Source: an uncultured Alistipes sp. (GTDB lineage: Bacteria > Bacteroidota > Bacteroidia > Bacteroidales > Rikenellaceae). From it: a DNA stretch of 21,153 nt. The notes under the pieces are model-generated. The model saw only the letters and a program-made list of their open reading frames with translations. It made no database searches and was not told the origin of the DNA. The translations under genes were made by a program, and so were the position numbers. The stretch spans positions 1 to 21,153 of the forward strand of contig CAJGDC010000032.1 of the NCBI GenBank assembly GCA_904502005.1. The letters run 5' to 3'. This document shows positions 6,895 to 15,860 of the stretch, piece by piece. The stretch's first letter is position 1; the number at the start of each line of letters is the position of its first letter.

Positions 6895-6921
6895 AAAGCA
6901 GCTTTGATAGCTGCTTTTTTT
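6895..6921 (+). terminator. Intrinsic terminator of the PspC/PadR operon
   Basis: An 8-bp perfect stem (AAAGCAGC 6895-6902, GCTGCTTT 6910-6917) with a 7-nt loop is followed by TTTT. It begins 14 nt after the stop codon. Confidence 0.8.
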
Positions 6922-6930
6922 ATATCTTTG
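6903..6930 (+). promoter_or_regulatory. Promoter of the phosphoesterase/thiamine operon, overlapping the terminator
   Basis: TATCTTTG at 6923-6930 matches the -7 consensus. The best -33 TTTG (6903-6906) lies in the loop of the preceding terminator with a slightly short 16-nt spacer. The leader to the ATG at 6962 would be about 25 nt. No thiamine-pyrophosphate riboswitch fits in this leader. Confidence 0.45.
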
Positions 6931-6961
6931 TGGCTTGGAAAATAATAATTATACAAACGAT

Positions 6962-9900
6962 ATGAAAAAGTATTATCTATGGCTTATTGCAGCTACTGCA
7001 CTACTACTTGGAGCGTGTAATCCGGCACCGCAAACCGATGAACCGACACCAACACCAACACCTGATACTGGCGAGAAGGTTAAAGAGTTTACAGCCGTTA
7101 TAAATGATAGCTATAACGACACCGTTTGGGGCGCAACTGATAATCTTACTGTGGTAAGATTTGACACGCCGACAACACGTCCGGCACTTGTGCAGTGCAA
7201 TATTGACGCACAAAATATCAGCGGAAAGAGCGCTAAGTTCACCACCGCAGGATATATCAATCAGAGCGGTGAGCAGTATGCCGTCTACCCAAATGCATCA
7301 GGTAGCGCAAGCAACTTTACAGCCGGAAATGCAACAAGTGGCAGAATTTTCAACCTTACACTTGGCAGTCAGGCAATTGATAGCAATGGCACAACTTCCT
7401 ACCCTCTGCTTATTGGCAACTGGGATAGCAGCAACCAGACATTCACCATGGTCAATCCACTATCTATGTTGCAGCTGACACTCTCTACACCTAACTCTGA
7501 GAATTACGAGTACACACTTACCTCAATTGCGATAAAGAGCAACAATTCAGAGAAGATTAGTGGCGATGTGACTCTTAACACTACCGAGGCAGTCGCAAAG
7601 GTTAAGGATAGCGGAGTAGATGAGATTTACATCCCTTGCTCTAATATAAAGATTGGCAAGCAGGGTACCGTGGTTACAATCTTCATCCCTCAGCAGCTAT
7701 ACTCTAAGGGCTTTAAGGCAACCATTAACTGCACAGAGGGAACTATGCAGGCGAACATCCTTGAGGGTGGCGTTGATGCGACAAACAAGAGTGTCATTGA
7801 GGCAGAACAAGAGATTGTACTAGAGAAGAGTGAGGTGTTTGTTAGCCCCGTACGTGCTACGGACAGCACAATTGCTATTGGTTGGACAATCAACGAGAAG
7901 AATATCAGCTACATCAGTCAGATTGTTCCAAATAGTGCAGCCGACTATACCGAGGATATTACAAAGAGCTACAAGGTTGCACTATACAGCGATGCTGAGT
8001 GTAAAAAGTTGGTCGTGAGTGTAGACAATATTCCGGGCAGCGCCTTTAAGAGTCCAACAGTACCACCACGCTTTGTGTTCACAGGTCTAAAGCCAAATAC
8101 AGAGTACTACGCAATGGTCTACAACACTACAGACAATAAGCAGACCCTTGTACCTACAAAGGTGAGCACCGTAGCCGCAGCAGCAGACCGCAATCAGATT
8201 ATCACATCAAATGCAACTGTTGGCAGTCTGCTTGTCTATGAGAACTTTGAGGGCATTATCTACGCTGGTGATGTTACTGCACGCGCAGCAGGTGTATCTC
8301 GTTCGGACCGTAGCGACCTTACAACAATCAAACAATTGACTGGCGAGATTACACTCAGCGACACCGGATATATTCTTGCAAATGCCGGCACCGAGATTGG
8401 TCTATTCAACACCCTTGATGGAGTTCTGGATGATATGCGAATCAACAAATGGGGCTGGATTGGTGGCAAGAGTGGCGCAAATGGAGGCTCTGTATGCGCA
8501 CGACCTGGCTATGTAAAGATTGGAACAACTGCAAACCGTTCATTTATCTGCACACCAATCATAAACGCACTACCTCAGGGCAAGAGTGCAACACTCAGAG
8601 TGGTATTTAAGGCTGCCCCTTATGGTGATTATGACAAGCTTGAGATTACCGAGTCAGAGAAACAGATTGCCGTAAAGGCTCTTGGAGGTGCATCACTGGC
8701 TGATAACTGGCAAATGAACTACTCTGACATCCTCTCTGAGAAGACCCTAACCCTTGAGGGAACAACAAACACCGAGTGGAAGGAGTATACAGTGCTACTG
8801 CCAGGGGTTATCAATGGCTCGTCTATAGCAATTGGTGGTGCGGCAGAGGCTACCGTAACAAACCGACTACTTCTTGACGATGTACGCGTATATATTGAGT
8901 CATTAGAGGCTCTGCCACCTATCAAGGGTAAGATTTCAGATAGTAATGGCAATGGCGTAGCGGGTGTTGTAGTATCTGACGGATTTACCGTGACCAAGAC
9001 AGATAGCAATGGCGTCTATGAGATGCCATACAACTCTAAGGCTACATTTGTATTCTACACCACCCCTGCCAATTATGAAATAGCACTTGCAGAGGATGGC
9101 TATCCGCTCTTCTACAAGCCGATTGCGGGAAGTAGCAACTTTAACTTTACACTCGGTAAGAGCATTGCCAAGCAAGATGAGTGGCACCTCTATGTTATGG
9201 CTGACCCACAGACCATTCAGACTGGTAAGCTCTGCATTCCATACTTCAGCAAGTACATTGCAGCCGACATAAAGGCGATGGTTGAGCGTGACGGCTTTAA
9301 CAGCGCACAGGATTGGAACGGCGGTCGTCTTGCATACGGAATGGTACTGGGAGATGTTATCTGGAACAGCGCAACGGAGAGTTATATGGGTAGCATGAAG
9401 AGCGCCATGGCCCCTGAGGCTACTCGCGTAAGTTGGTTTACCGTTCCGGGCAACCACGACTGGTATTCATCAGATAGCGACAAGAATCCAAACCTCAACT
9501 GCTACCACAAGATTTTTGGCCCGTCTATCTACTCCTTTGACCGAGGTGATGTACACGTGGTGGGTATGAACAACGTTATCACCGGTGCTGGTAAGGCTGT
9601 CGAGGATTACGATATGGGCTTTACCGAGCAGGAGTACAACTGGCTGGTTAAGGACCTTGAGCAGGTACCTACAGACAAGTGTGTAGTGCTATGCGTGCAT
9701 ATTCCATTCTTTGATGGTGAGGTGGGCGTACGCCACAATAAGTACTACAGTCAGACGCTTAACCTTCTAAAGAGGTTCTCCAATAGCTACATCTTCACTG
9801 GACACAACCACTACTCACGCCACTACTTCCACAGCTCGTACAACAACATTCACGAGATAAATCACGGTGCGGCATGTGGTCAGTATTGGAACCTCAAGAT

Positions 9901-10573
9901 TTGCGCTGACGGTACACCTGCGGGTTACTATCTCTATACCTTCAAGGGTAATGATATTGCAAACCACCTCTTCAAGGCAGGTGGCACCGCCTCTTATACC
10001 GACGGAGTAAATGCTATGCGTATGTACTTAGGAAATGACAGCTACACCTCAGATATGCTCTGCACCTATGGCAAGGATAGCAAGACCGTATATGTAAACC
10101 TATACAATGGCTACGTAAACAAGAGTTCAGACTCTTCGCCACTCAACCAGCCTTGGAAGATTGAACTTTACTACAAGGGCTCAAAGGTGTGCGATATGAC
10201 AAACGTTACACGCAGCGACTCTAAATATGGTTATCACGACAAGCCATCAAACTATGTCAGCAAATATTACAGCACATGGCTTGTAAATACTAACTACCTG
10301 CGCAACGATGCTGACTGGTGGTTTATCTCCCACGGATTGAGCAGCAACGCAAAAATCAAGAACCGCAATGGAAATAAGTGGGGTGGCGCACTAACAAATA
10401 GTGGCTACAAAAAGATTACAACACACATCTATGCTGGCACGCTTGCTGAGGGTGTAACTCTTGATAGCAAGGATGTTATGGTTCGTGCAACTGCTCCGAC
10501 AGGACAAGTGTACGAGGTTACAACATTCACCCGTTTCTCGTCAATTGAGGGACTTGCTTGGGAGGCATATTAG
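6962..10573 (+). CDS. Large calcineurin-like phosphoesterase lipoprotein
   Basis: 1203 residues from the ATG at 6962; an upstream TTG at 6935 would mask the signal. MKKYYLWLIAATALLLGAC has a lipobox Cys at 19 and a Pro/Thr linker (EPTPTPTPDTGEK). Apparent order: a beta-rich, fimbrillin-like region (about 35-285), an FN3-like domain (about 295-410), a jelly-roll-like region (about 425-655), a MetallophosN-type domain (about 660-735; GVAGVVVSDGFTVTKTDSNG), the calcineurin-like catalytic domain (about 740-965) and a MetallophosC domain (about 1010-1203). Metal and active-site residues are D748 (MADPQ), D798 (GD), N831-H832-D833 (GNHD), H913 and H948/H950 (GHNH). It is a surface or periplasmic phosphatase or phosphodiesterase of unknown substrate. 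It lies 7 nt before a vitamin transporter and thiamine pyrophosphokinase, pointing to phosphorylated thiamine; a nucleotide or phospholipid substrate is equally possible biochemically. Confidence 0.85.
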   Translation: MKKYYLWLIAATALLLGACNPAPQTDEPTPTPTPDTGEKVKEFTAVINDSYNDTVWGATDNLTVVRFDTPTTRPALVQCNIDAQNISGKSAKFTTAGYINQSGEQYAVYPNASGSASNFTAGNATSGRIFNLTLGSQAIDSNGTTSYPLLIGNWDSSNQTFTMVNPLSMLQLTLSTPNSENYEYTLTSIAIKSNNSEKISGDVTLNTTEAVAKVKDSGVDEIYIPCSNIKIGKQGTVVTIFIPQQLYSKGFKATINCTEGTMQANILEGGVDATNKSVIEAEQEIVLEKSEVFVSPVRATDSTIAIGWTINEKNISYISQIVPNSAADYTEDITKSYKVALYSDAECKKLVVSVDNIPGSAFKSPTVPPRFVFTGLKPNTEYYAMVYNTTDNKQTLVPTKVSTVAAAADRNQIITSNATVGSLLVYENFEGIIYAGDVTARAAGVSRSDRSDLTTIKQLTGEITLSDTGYILANAGTEIGLFNTLDGVLDDMRINKWGWIGGKSGANGGSVCARPGYVKIGTTANRSFICTPIINALPQGKSATLRVVFKAAPYGDYDKLEITESEKQIAVKALGGASLADNWQMNYSDILSEKTLTLEGTTNTEWKEYTVLLPGVINGSSIAIGGAAEATVTNRLLLDDVRVYIESLEALPPIKGKISDSNGNGVAGVVVSDGFTVTKTDSNGVYEMPYNSKATFVFYTTPANYEIALAEDGYPLFYKPIAGSSNFNFTLGKSIAKQDEWHLYVMADPQTIQTGKLCIPYFSKYIAADIKAMVERDGFNSAQDWNGGRLAYGMVLGDVIWNSATESYMGSMKSAMAPEATRVSWFTVPGNHDWYSSDSDKNPNLNCYHKIFGPSIYSFDRGDVHVVGMNNVITGAGKAVEDYDMGFTEQEYNWLVKDLEQVPTDKCVVLCVHIPFFDGEVGVRHNKYYSQTLNLLKRFSNSYIFTGHNHYSRHYFHSSYNNIHEINHGAACGQYWNLKICADGTPAGYYLYTFKGNDIANHLFKAGGTASYTDGVNAMRMYLGNDSYTSDMLCTYGKDSKTVYVNLYNGYVNKSSDSSPLNQPWKIELYYKGSKVCDMTNVTRSDSKYGYHDKPSNYVSKYYSTWLVNTNYLRNDADWWFISHGLSSNAKIKNRNGNKWGGALTNSGYKKITTHIYAGTLAEGVTLDSKDVMVRATAPTGQVYEVTTFTRFSSIEGLAWEAY

Positions 10574-10580
10574 CAGCACT

Positions 10581-11150
10581 ATGGAGCAACTACTTGAGAT
10601 ACTGGGAACCATTGTCGGGCTTATCTACCTGTGGTTGGAGTACAAGGCCAGCATATATCTGTGGGTGGCAAGCGTTATCATGCCCGCGATATACCTGGTT
10701 GTATTCTACGATGCAGGGCTATATGCCGATACGGCAATAAATATCTACTACCTCATTATCGCCATCTATGGTTTTTGGGCGTGGCGAAGAGGCAAGGATA
10801 GCAGCGCTCCAGTTCTCAAAATCAGCCATATAAGCGCTCGACAAGGGGTGACAATGGTGGCTCTCTATGCTGTTTTGCAGATTGTTATTTCGCTTGCGCT
10901 TATCCACCTTACAGACAGCGACGTTGCTTGGTTTAACGGACTGACATCTGCACTGAGCATTGTGGGCATGTGGATGTTGGCTCGCAAATATATCGAGCAG
11001 TGGATTGTATGGGGTGTGGTAGATATACTCTCGGCAGGGTTATACCTACACAAAGGGCTCTATTTCACCGCTGTACTCTATATTTTATATGCTGTAATAG
11101 CACTTTTCGGGTACAGAAAGTGGCAAAAATTGATGAAAGATGAGCAGTAG
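10581..11150 (+). CDS. pnuT: PnuC-family vitamin transporter, probably thiamine (PnuT)
   Basis: 189 residues, mostly membrane segments, of the PnuC family (PF04973; nicotinamide riboside or thiamine facilitators). The signature W141-x-x-W144-x-x-x-D148 (WIVWGVVD) near the substrate site is present. The ATG at 10581 is chosen; an upstream ATG at 10461 would overlap the phosphoesterase by more than 100 nt with a non-membrane extension. The last 11 nt overlap thiN. PnuC and PnuT cannot be separated with certainty by eye; the overlap with thiamine pyrophosphokinase is the known genomic signature of PnuT, in which facilitated diffusion is driven by intracellular pyrophosphorylation. It could still carry nicotinamide riboside, in which case a NadR-like kinase would be expected instead. 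Confidence 0.8.
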   Translation: MEQLLEILGTIVGLIYLWLEYKASIYLWVASVIMPAIYLVVFYDAGLYADTAINIYYLIIAIYGFWAWRRGKDSSAPVLKISHISARQGVTMVALYAVLQIVISLALIHLTDSDVAWFNGLTSALSIVGMWMLARKYIEQWIVWGVVDILSAGLYLHKGLYFTAVLYILYAVIALFGYRKWQKLMKDEQ

Positions 11151-11757
11151 AGTGTTTGAAGCTGTGGTTATTGCAAACGGCACCTTTCCAACAAGGGCGG
11201 AGGTGTTAGAGATTGTGCGCACTGCGCCAATGGTCGTCTGTTGTGACGGCGCGGCGGATGACTTTATTAGCCGTGGCGGGGTGCCAGATATAATTATTGG
11301 CGATATGGACTCACTATCTGAGGCGAATAGACTTCGCTATGCCGATATAATTGTTTGCAATCCTGACCAGGAGACCAACGACCAGACCAAAGCCATAGAG
11401 TACCTACTCTCTAAGGGCATAAAACGTATAGCCATTGTCGGGGCGACGGGCAAGCGCGAGGACCACACACTTGGCAATATTGCCCTACTGGCAGAGTATA
11501 TGGCTATGGGTGCAGAGGTTGTAAGCTATACTGACTACGGTGTGTTTATCCCATGCCACGACACACATAGGCACAACTGCACACCTGGAGCGCAAATATC
11601 TATCTTTAACATCAACGCTACAAACCTCACCTCTGAGGGGCTACGCTACCCTATCTACGACTTTACTGCACTGTGGCAGGGTACGCTAAACTGCTGCCCT
11701 TCGGGGGAGTTTACAATTAGTGCAAAGGGGGATTATATAATCTTTATCACTGCATAA
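11140..11757 (+). CDS. thiN: Thiamine pyrophosphokinase
   Basis: 205 residues, the usual bacterial ThiN length. It transfers pyrophosphate from ATP to thiamine, giving thiamine pyrophosphate in one cytoplasmic step. Visible motifs are CDGAAD (35-40), GDMDS (54-58, Mg/ATP), QETNDQTKA (77-85, with the conserved Asp and Lys) and GATGKREDHTLGN (101-113). The C-terminal vitamin-binding domain (about 130-205) follows. The start overlaps the transporter gene by 11 nt, indicating translational coupling. This is a salvage enzyme, so the cell can use imported thiamine directly without going through ThiM/ThiD. A terminator follows at 11780. Confidence 0.93.
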   Translation: MSSRVFEAVVIANGTFPTRAEVLEIVRTAPMVVCCDGAADDFISRGGVPDIIIGDMDSLSEANRLRYADIIVCNPDQETNDQTKAIEYLLSKGIKRIAIVGATGKREDHTLGNIALLAEYMAMGAEVVSYTDYGVFIPCHDTHRHNCTPGAQISIFNINATNLTSEGLRYPIYDFTALWQGTLNCCPSGEFTISAKGDYIIFITA

Positions 11758-11779
11758 TACCCCTATCTAAAGCCTTACG

Positions 11780-11818
11780 ATATATCCCGGTTGTACTTAA
11801 CGCTGGGATATATTTTTG
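11780..11818 (+). terminator. Intrinsic terminator after thiN
   Basis: ATATATCCC (11780-11788) pairs with GGGATATAT (11805-11813), extended by G-T and G-C pairs at the loop side, with a 12-nt loop and a following T tract. Confidence 0.75.
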
Positions 11819-11844
11819 TTATCGGAGAGTAGGTTGGACTAAAT

Positions 11845-11875
11845 TTTGCGAAACAGCAAAAAATAACTATCTTTG
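11845..11875 (+). promoter_or_regulatory. Promoter of the pfkA operon
   Basis: TTTG (11845-11848), a 19-nt spacer and TATCTTTG (11868-11875) form a full consensus Bacteroidetes promoter. Initiation near 11881 leaves a leader of about 15 nt before pfkA. Confidence 0.7.
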
Positions 11876-11896
11876 ACAGATAAATAGCTATAATTT

Positions 11897-12877
11897 ATGG
11901 CAACAATTAAGTCTATTGGAATACTCACCTCGGGTGGTGATGCGCCAGGTATGAATGCGGCAATTCGTGCCGTGACACGTGCAGCGCGTTACAACGGCTG
12001 GGGTGTTAAGGGTATAATGCGCGGATACAAAGGTTTGATAACTGGTGAAATTGAGGAGTTTCACTCAAACAGCGTGAGCAACATCATCCAGCGTGGCGGA
12101 ACAATCCTTAAGACTGCCCGTTGTGCAGAATTTATGACTGCTGAGGGTCGCAAAACAGCTTACGAGAATATGACAAATGCGGGCATTGATGCCCTTGTGG
12201 TTATCGGTGGTGACGGAACTATTACCGGTGCAAAGGTCTTTGCCGAGGAGTTTGACATCCCGATTGTTGCCCTGCCGGGTACTATTGACAATGACCTCTC
12301 AGGCACAGATACCACAATAGGTTATGACACTGCACTAAACACCATAATGGAGGCGGTGGATAAGCTACGTGATACAGCCACCTCGCACGAGCGACTCTTC
12401 TTTGTGGAGGTTATGGGTCGCAGGGCAGGATACCTGGCCCTCAATGGCGCGATAGCTTCGGGAGCTGAGGCAGCGATAATCCCAGAGTCAGAGACTGGCG
12501 ACGACCAGCTTAAGGCGCTTATTGACAACGGATTTCGCAAGAGCAAGAACTCAGCTATTGTCCTTGTAGCAGAGGACCCGAGTACAGGTGGAGCCTTTGG
12601 GCTTGCGGAGCGAGTGGAGACGGAGTTTCCGCAGTATGATGCAAGGGTGACAATTCTCGGACACCTACAACGTGGAGGAAGTCCGACAGCGGCAGACAGA
12701 ATTCTCGCCTCAAGGCTCGGAGCGTCTGCTGTGGAGGCACTCAAAGAGGGACAACGCAATGTAATGGTAGGACTTAAGAATGGCGAGATTGTCTACACCC
12801 CATTTAGCCAGGCACTTGCCAAGACCAAGACCGTAAAGCAGAGTAGCGTTGAGCTTGTGAAGATACTTTCAATTTAG
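11897..12877 (+). CDS. pfkA: ATP-dependent 6-phosphofructokinase
   Basis: 326 residues, close to the 320 of the classic bacterial enzyme. It phosphorylates fructose 6-phosphate to fructose 1,6-bisphosphate in glycolysis. Visible: the N-terminal SGGDAPGMNA (12-21), GGDGT (104-108), whose Gly after the Asp marks ATP rather than pyrophosphate use (PPi enzymes have GGDD), the catalytic PGTIDNDL (127-134; D131), MGRRAGYLA for substrate binding and GHLQRGGSP near the C terminus. It starts about 20 nt after its promoter and is followed 26 nt later by a PfkB kinase with no terminator between, so it probably leads a three-gene operon with the kinase and the S9 peptidase. Confidence 0.95.
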   Translation: MATIKSIGILTSGGDAPGMNAAIRAVTRAARYNGWGVKGIMRGYKGLITGEIEEFHSNSVSNIIQRGGTILKTARCAEFMTAEGRKTAYENMTNAGIDALVVIGGDGTITGAKVFAEEFDIPIVALPGTIDNDLSGTDTTIGYDTALNTIMEAVDKLRDTATSHERLFFVEVMGRRAGYLALNGAIASGAEAAIIPESETGDDQLKALIDNGFRKSKNSAIVLVAEDPSTGGAFGLAERVETEFPQYDARVTILGHLQRGGSPTAADRILASRLGASAVEALKEGQRNVMVGLKNGEIVYTPFSQALAKTKTVKQSSVELVKILSI

Positions 12878-12903
12878 TAAAACAATTATAACCCAAAATA
12901 GAG

Positions 12904-13905
12904 ATGAAGAGAGTTATAGGCATTGGAAATGCCCTTACAGATATGCTCGTAAACCTGAGCAGTGATGAGGTTTTAGAGCGATATAATATTGCTCGCGGCT
13001 CAATGTCGCTTGTTGATAGTCGTCTGCAGAGCGAGGTTTCAAAGGCCGTTGCAGGTCGCCCCTACTCGCTATCGCTTGGCGGTAGTGCAGACAACACTAT
13101 TCGTGCTATGGCGCGTCTGGGTGCTGATGTAGGTTTTATCGGCAAGGTTGGTCATGATACCACAGGCGATTTTTTTGAGCAGGCGCTCAGCAACCTGGGC
13201 ATCCACCCCGTGATTTTCCGTGGAGAGAATCGCTCTGGCAAGTGTGTATCGCTCATCTCACCCGACGGAGAGCGCACAATGCTCACCCACCTCGGTGCTG
13301 CGCTTGAGCTACATGCTGACGAGATTTCTGAGCAGGTATTCTCGGGCTATGACTGCCTCTACATTGAGGGCTATCTTGTTCAGGACCACACACTTATCAG
13401 CTCCGTAGCGCAAAAGGCCAAGCAGTGCGGACTCACTGTAGCTATAGACCTTGCAAGTTTCAACGTAGTGGCAGAGAACTTAGATTTTCTGCGTGAGCTG
13501 GTTAAAAACTATGTAGACATTGTCTTTGCCAACGAAGATGAGGCCAAGACCTTTACGGGCGAGAGCGAGCCGATAAATGCTCTGCAGTATATCTCCGAGA
13601 TGTGCAGCCTTGCCGTAGTGAAAATTGGCATGAAGGGGGCCCTTATCAAGCAGGGCGAGCAGGTTGTGCATGTAGGCATTATGGCGGCAGCTAAGCGTGT
13701 AGACACTACAGGCGCAGGTGACTTCTACGCAGCAGGTTTCCTCTATGGACTTACCCAGGGACTTGATCTGCGCCAATGTGGTACTATAGGTGCAGTTACG
13801 GCAGGAAAGGTGATTGAGATTGTCGGCACGACCCTTAGTGACGAGGCGTGGGATGACGTATTTAGCTATGTAAACCGAGTAAAAACTGAAAGATACCTAT
13901 TCTAA
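12904..13905 (+). CDS. PfkB-family carbohydrate/nucleoside kinase, adenosine kinase-like
   Basis: 333 residues of the ribokinase/PfkB family (PF00294). The two family signatures are visible: the N-terminal LGGSADNTIRAMARLGADVGFIGKVG and the C-terminal DTTGAGDFYAAGF (D267 to D273), where D273 is the catalytic base and TGAG forms the anion hole. The N-terminal GIGNALTDMLV and the SLVD segment resemble bacterial adenosine kinase-like members common in Bacteroidetes, but ribokinase or inosine kinase activity cannot be excluded by eye. The stop codon shares one base with the next start (TAATG), suggesting coupled translation with the peptidase gene, a functional pairing that is not obvious. Confidence 0.85.
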   Translation: MKRVIGIGNALTDMLVNLSSDEVLERYNIARGSMSLVDSRLQSEVSKAVAGRPYSLSLGGSADNTIRAMARLGADVGFIGKVGHDTTGDFFEQALSNLGIHPVIFRGENRSGKCVSLISPDGERTMLTHLGAALELHADEISEQVFSGYDCLYIEGYLVQDHTLISSVAQKAKQCGLTVAIDLASFNVVAENLDFLRELVKNYVDIVFANEDEAKTFTGESEPINALQYISEMCSLAVVKIGMKGALIKQGEQVVHVGIMAAAKRVDTTGAGDFYAAGFLYGLTQGLDLRQCGTIGAVTAGKVIEIVGTTLSDEAWDDVFSYVNRVKTERYLF

Positions 13906-15848
13906 TGAGAAAGATTCTAACCCTACTTCTAACCCTTGCCACCCTTAGTGCCACGGCGGAGTCTCGTCGTCTGCTTACTATGGAGGAGGCGATACTTAGT
14001 CGCGAGTTAATACCACAATCATACAGCGTCATCTGGAACGAGAACTACCCCAAGGAGTTTTTACACCCGACAGACAGCCTCTGTTACGCCATTGAGGTCC
14101 TTAGCGGCAAGAGTCGTGTTGTTGAGCGCCCAGAACGCAAGAAGCCTACGGTCAAGACCGCCCATAACAACATTGTCTGGATAGCTCAAGATGGCACAGA
14201 GAGGGCTGTAACCAACTTTACTGACAAGAATATCGTTGCCGGTAGCTCCGTGTCGCGCAACGAGTTTGGCATTAGCGGTGGACTATTCCTCTCGCCCGAT
14301 AAGCGCCAACTTGCCTTCTATCAGAAGGATGAGAGCGCCGTGAGCACCTTCCCACTCCTCGATATTACAACACGCACGGGTACCCTTTTTGAGATTAAGT
14401 ATCCGATGAACGGCATGCCGTCAGAGAGGGTTAGCGTGGGCATTTATAACGCTGAGAGTGAGCAGACTATCTACCTCGCCGTGGATGATTTTGACAGCGA
14501 GCGTTACCTTACAAACCTCACCTGGTCGCCCGATAGCAAGACTGTCTACCTGCAGGTGCTTGACCGCGCACAGAAGAATGTGCACCTTAACGCCTACTGT
14601 GCCGCAACGGGTAAGAAAATCAAGACTCTGCTGACAGAGTACAACGACAAGTATGTGGAGCCATCATTCCCGCTTGTATTCCTTCAGAGCGACCCTACGC
14701 AGTTTATATACACCACCTCCAACCGCGACGGCTACCAGAACCTCTACCTCTGCAACACCGATGGTGCGATTAGACGACTCACAGTTGTGGATGCCGATGT
14801 GGAGTATGCTGGTCAGAACAACAAGAGCATCTTCTACCACTCTGCCGAGGTGAGCCCCGTAGAGCGACACCTCTTTGCCGTAGATATTAAAACGGGCAAG
14901 ACTCGTCAACTGACTCGCGGAGAGGGTTGGCATAACTGCACAATCTCGCACAATGGAGAGTACTTTGCCGACAACTACTCCTCACTCAATGTTCCGCGTG
15001 TGGTGGCTGTGGGAACGACAAACGCTCGTCACTATCGTGAGCTTTTCCGTGCCGAAGACCCTTGCACCGAGCATAACTACTGCCCTATTGAGTTGGGTAC
15101 GGTGCGCAGTGCGGACGACAAGTACGACAACTACTATCGCCTTATTAAGCCTCTTGATTTTGACCCTAATAAAAAGTATCCCGTAATACTATACGTCTAC
15201 GGAGGCCCTCACTCTCAGATGGTTACAAACTCCTTCCAGGCTCAGCTGCGTCGCTGGGAGATGTATATGGCACAGCGTGGATATGTAGTCTTTGTGATGG
15301 ATAACCGCGGAACAGACAACCGAGGCCTTGAGTTTGAGCAGGCAATTCACCGTCAGTGCGGAGTAAGCGAGATGGCTGACCAGATTGCAGGCATTAAGTG
15401 GCTTATGAGCCATAGTTGGGTAGATAGCTCCCGCATAGGTGTACACGGCTGGTCGTATGGAGGTTTTATGACAATCTCGCTGATGGTAAACCACCCTGAT
15501 ATCTTCAAGGTGGGCGTCGCAGGTGGTCCAGTAATTGACTGGCGTTGGTATGAGGTGATGTATGGCGAGAGATATATGGAGACCGAGGCCACAAATGCCG
15601 AGGGACTCAACGCCACCTCGCTCATTCCTCGCGCAAAGGACCTTAAGGGCAAGCTACTCATCTGCCAGGGCGCTGTAGACGATGTTGTTGTGTGGCAACA
15701 CTCACTGAGCTTTATAGACGAGTGCGTAAAGAATTGGATTCCAGTAGATTACTTCCCATACCCACGCGCAAAACATAACGTCCGAGGCAAGGACCGCGTG
15801 CACCTGATGCAAAAGGTGACCGACTACTTTGAGGATTATTTGAAATAG
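13905..15848 (+). CDS. Exported S9 family peptidase, DPP-IV-like with altered Glu motif
   Basis: 647 residues. A signal peptide is seen at 1-18 (cleavage after SATA). An N-terminal beta-propeller (DPPIV_N, about 45-400) precedes the alpha/beta-hydrolase Peptidase_S9 domain (about 420-647). The catalytic triad is intact: S517 in GWSYGG, D592 in the VDD segment and H624 in KHNVRG. True DPP-IV has DWVYEEE in the propeller, whose first two Glu residues bind the substrate amino terminus. Here the aligned segment is V116-SRNEFG: those Glu are replaced by R118 and N119, and the preceding Asp-Trp is missing. It is therefore probably a periplasmic serine exopeptidase of a DPP-IV-like branch with different specificity. 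It is last in the pfkA operon. Confidence 0.87.
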   Translation: MRKILTLLLTLATLSATAESRRLLTMEEAILSRELIPQSYSVIWNENYPKEFLHPTDSLCYAIEVLSGKSRVVERPERKKPTVKTAHNNIVWIAQDGTERAVTNFTDKNIVAGSSVSRNEFGISGGLFLSPDKRQLAFYQKDESAVSTFPLLDITTRTGTLFEIKYPMNGMPSERVSVGIYNAESEQTIYLAVDDFDSERYLTNLTWSPDSKTVYLQVLDRAQKNVHLNAYCAATGKKIKTLLTEYNDKYVEPSFPLVFLQSDPTQFIYTTSNRDGYQNLYLCNTDGAIRRLTVVDADVEYAGQNNKSIFYHSAEVSPVERHLFAVDIKTGKTRQLTRGEGWHNCTISHNGEYFADNYSSLNVPRVVAVGTTNARHYRELFRAEDPCTEHNYCPIELGTVRSADDKYDNYYRLIKPLDFDPNKKYPVILYVYGGPHSQMVTNSFQAQLRRWEMYMAQRGYVVFVMDNRGTDNRGLEFEQAIHRQCGVSEMADQIAGIKWLMSHSWVDSSRIGVHGWSYGGFMTISLMVNHPDIFKVGVAGGPVIDWRWYEVMYGERYMETEATNAEGLNATSLIPRAKDLKGKLLICQGAVDDVVVWQHSLSFIDECVKNWIPVDYFPYPRAKHNVRGKDRVHLMQKVTDYFEDYLK

Positions 15849-15860
15849 CTGTTTGTCTCC

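Noticed and set aside
12322..12759. Long minus-strand open frame opposite pfkA
   Set aside because: Antisense of a highly conserved gene; low-complexity Ser/Arg-rich translation.
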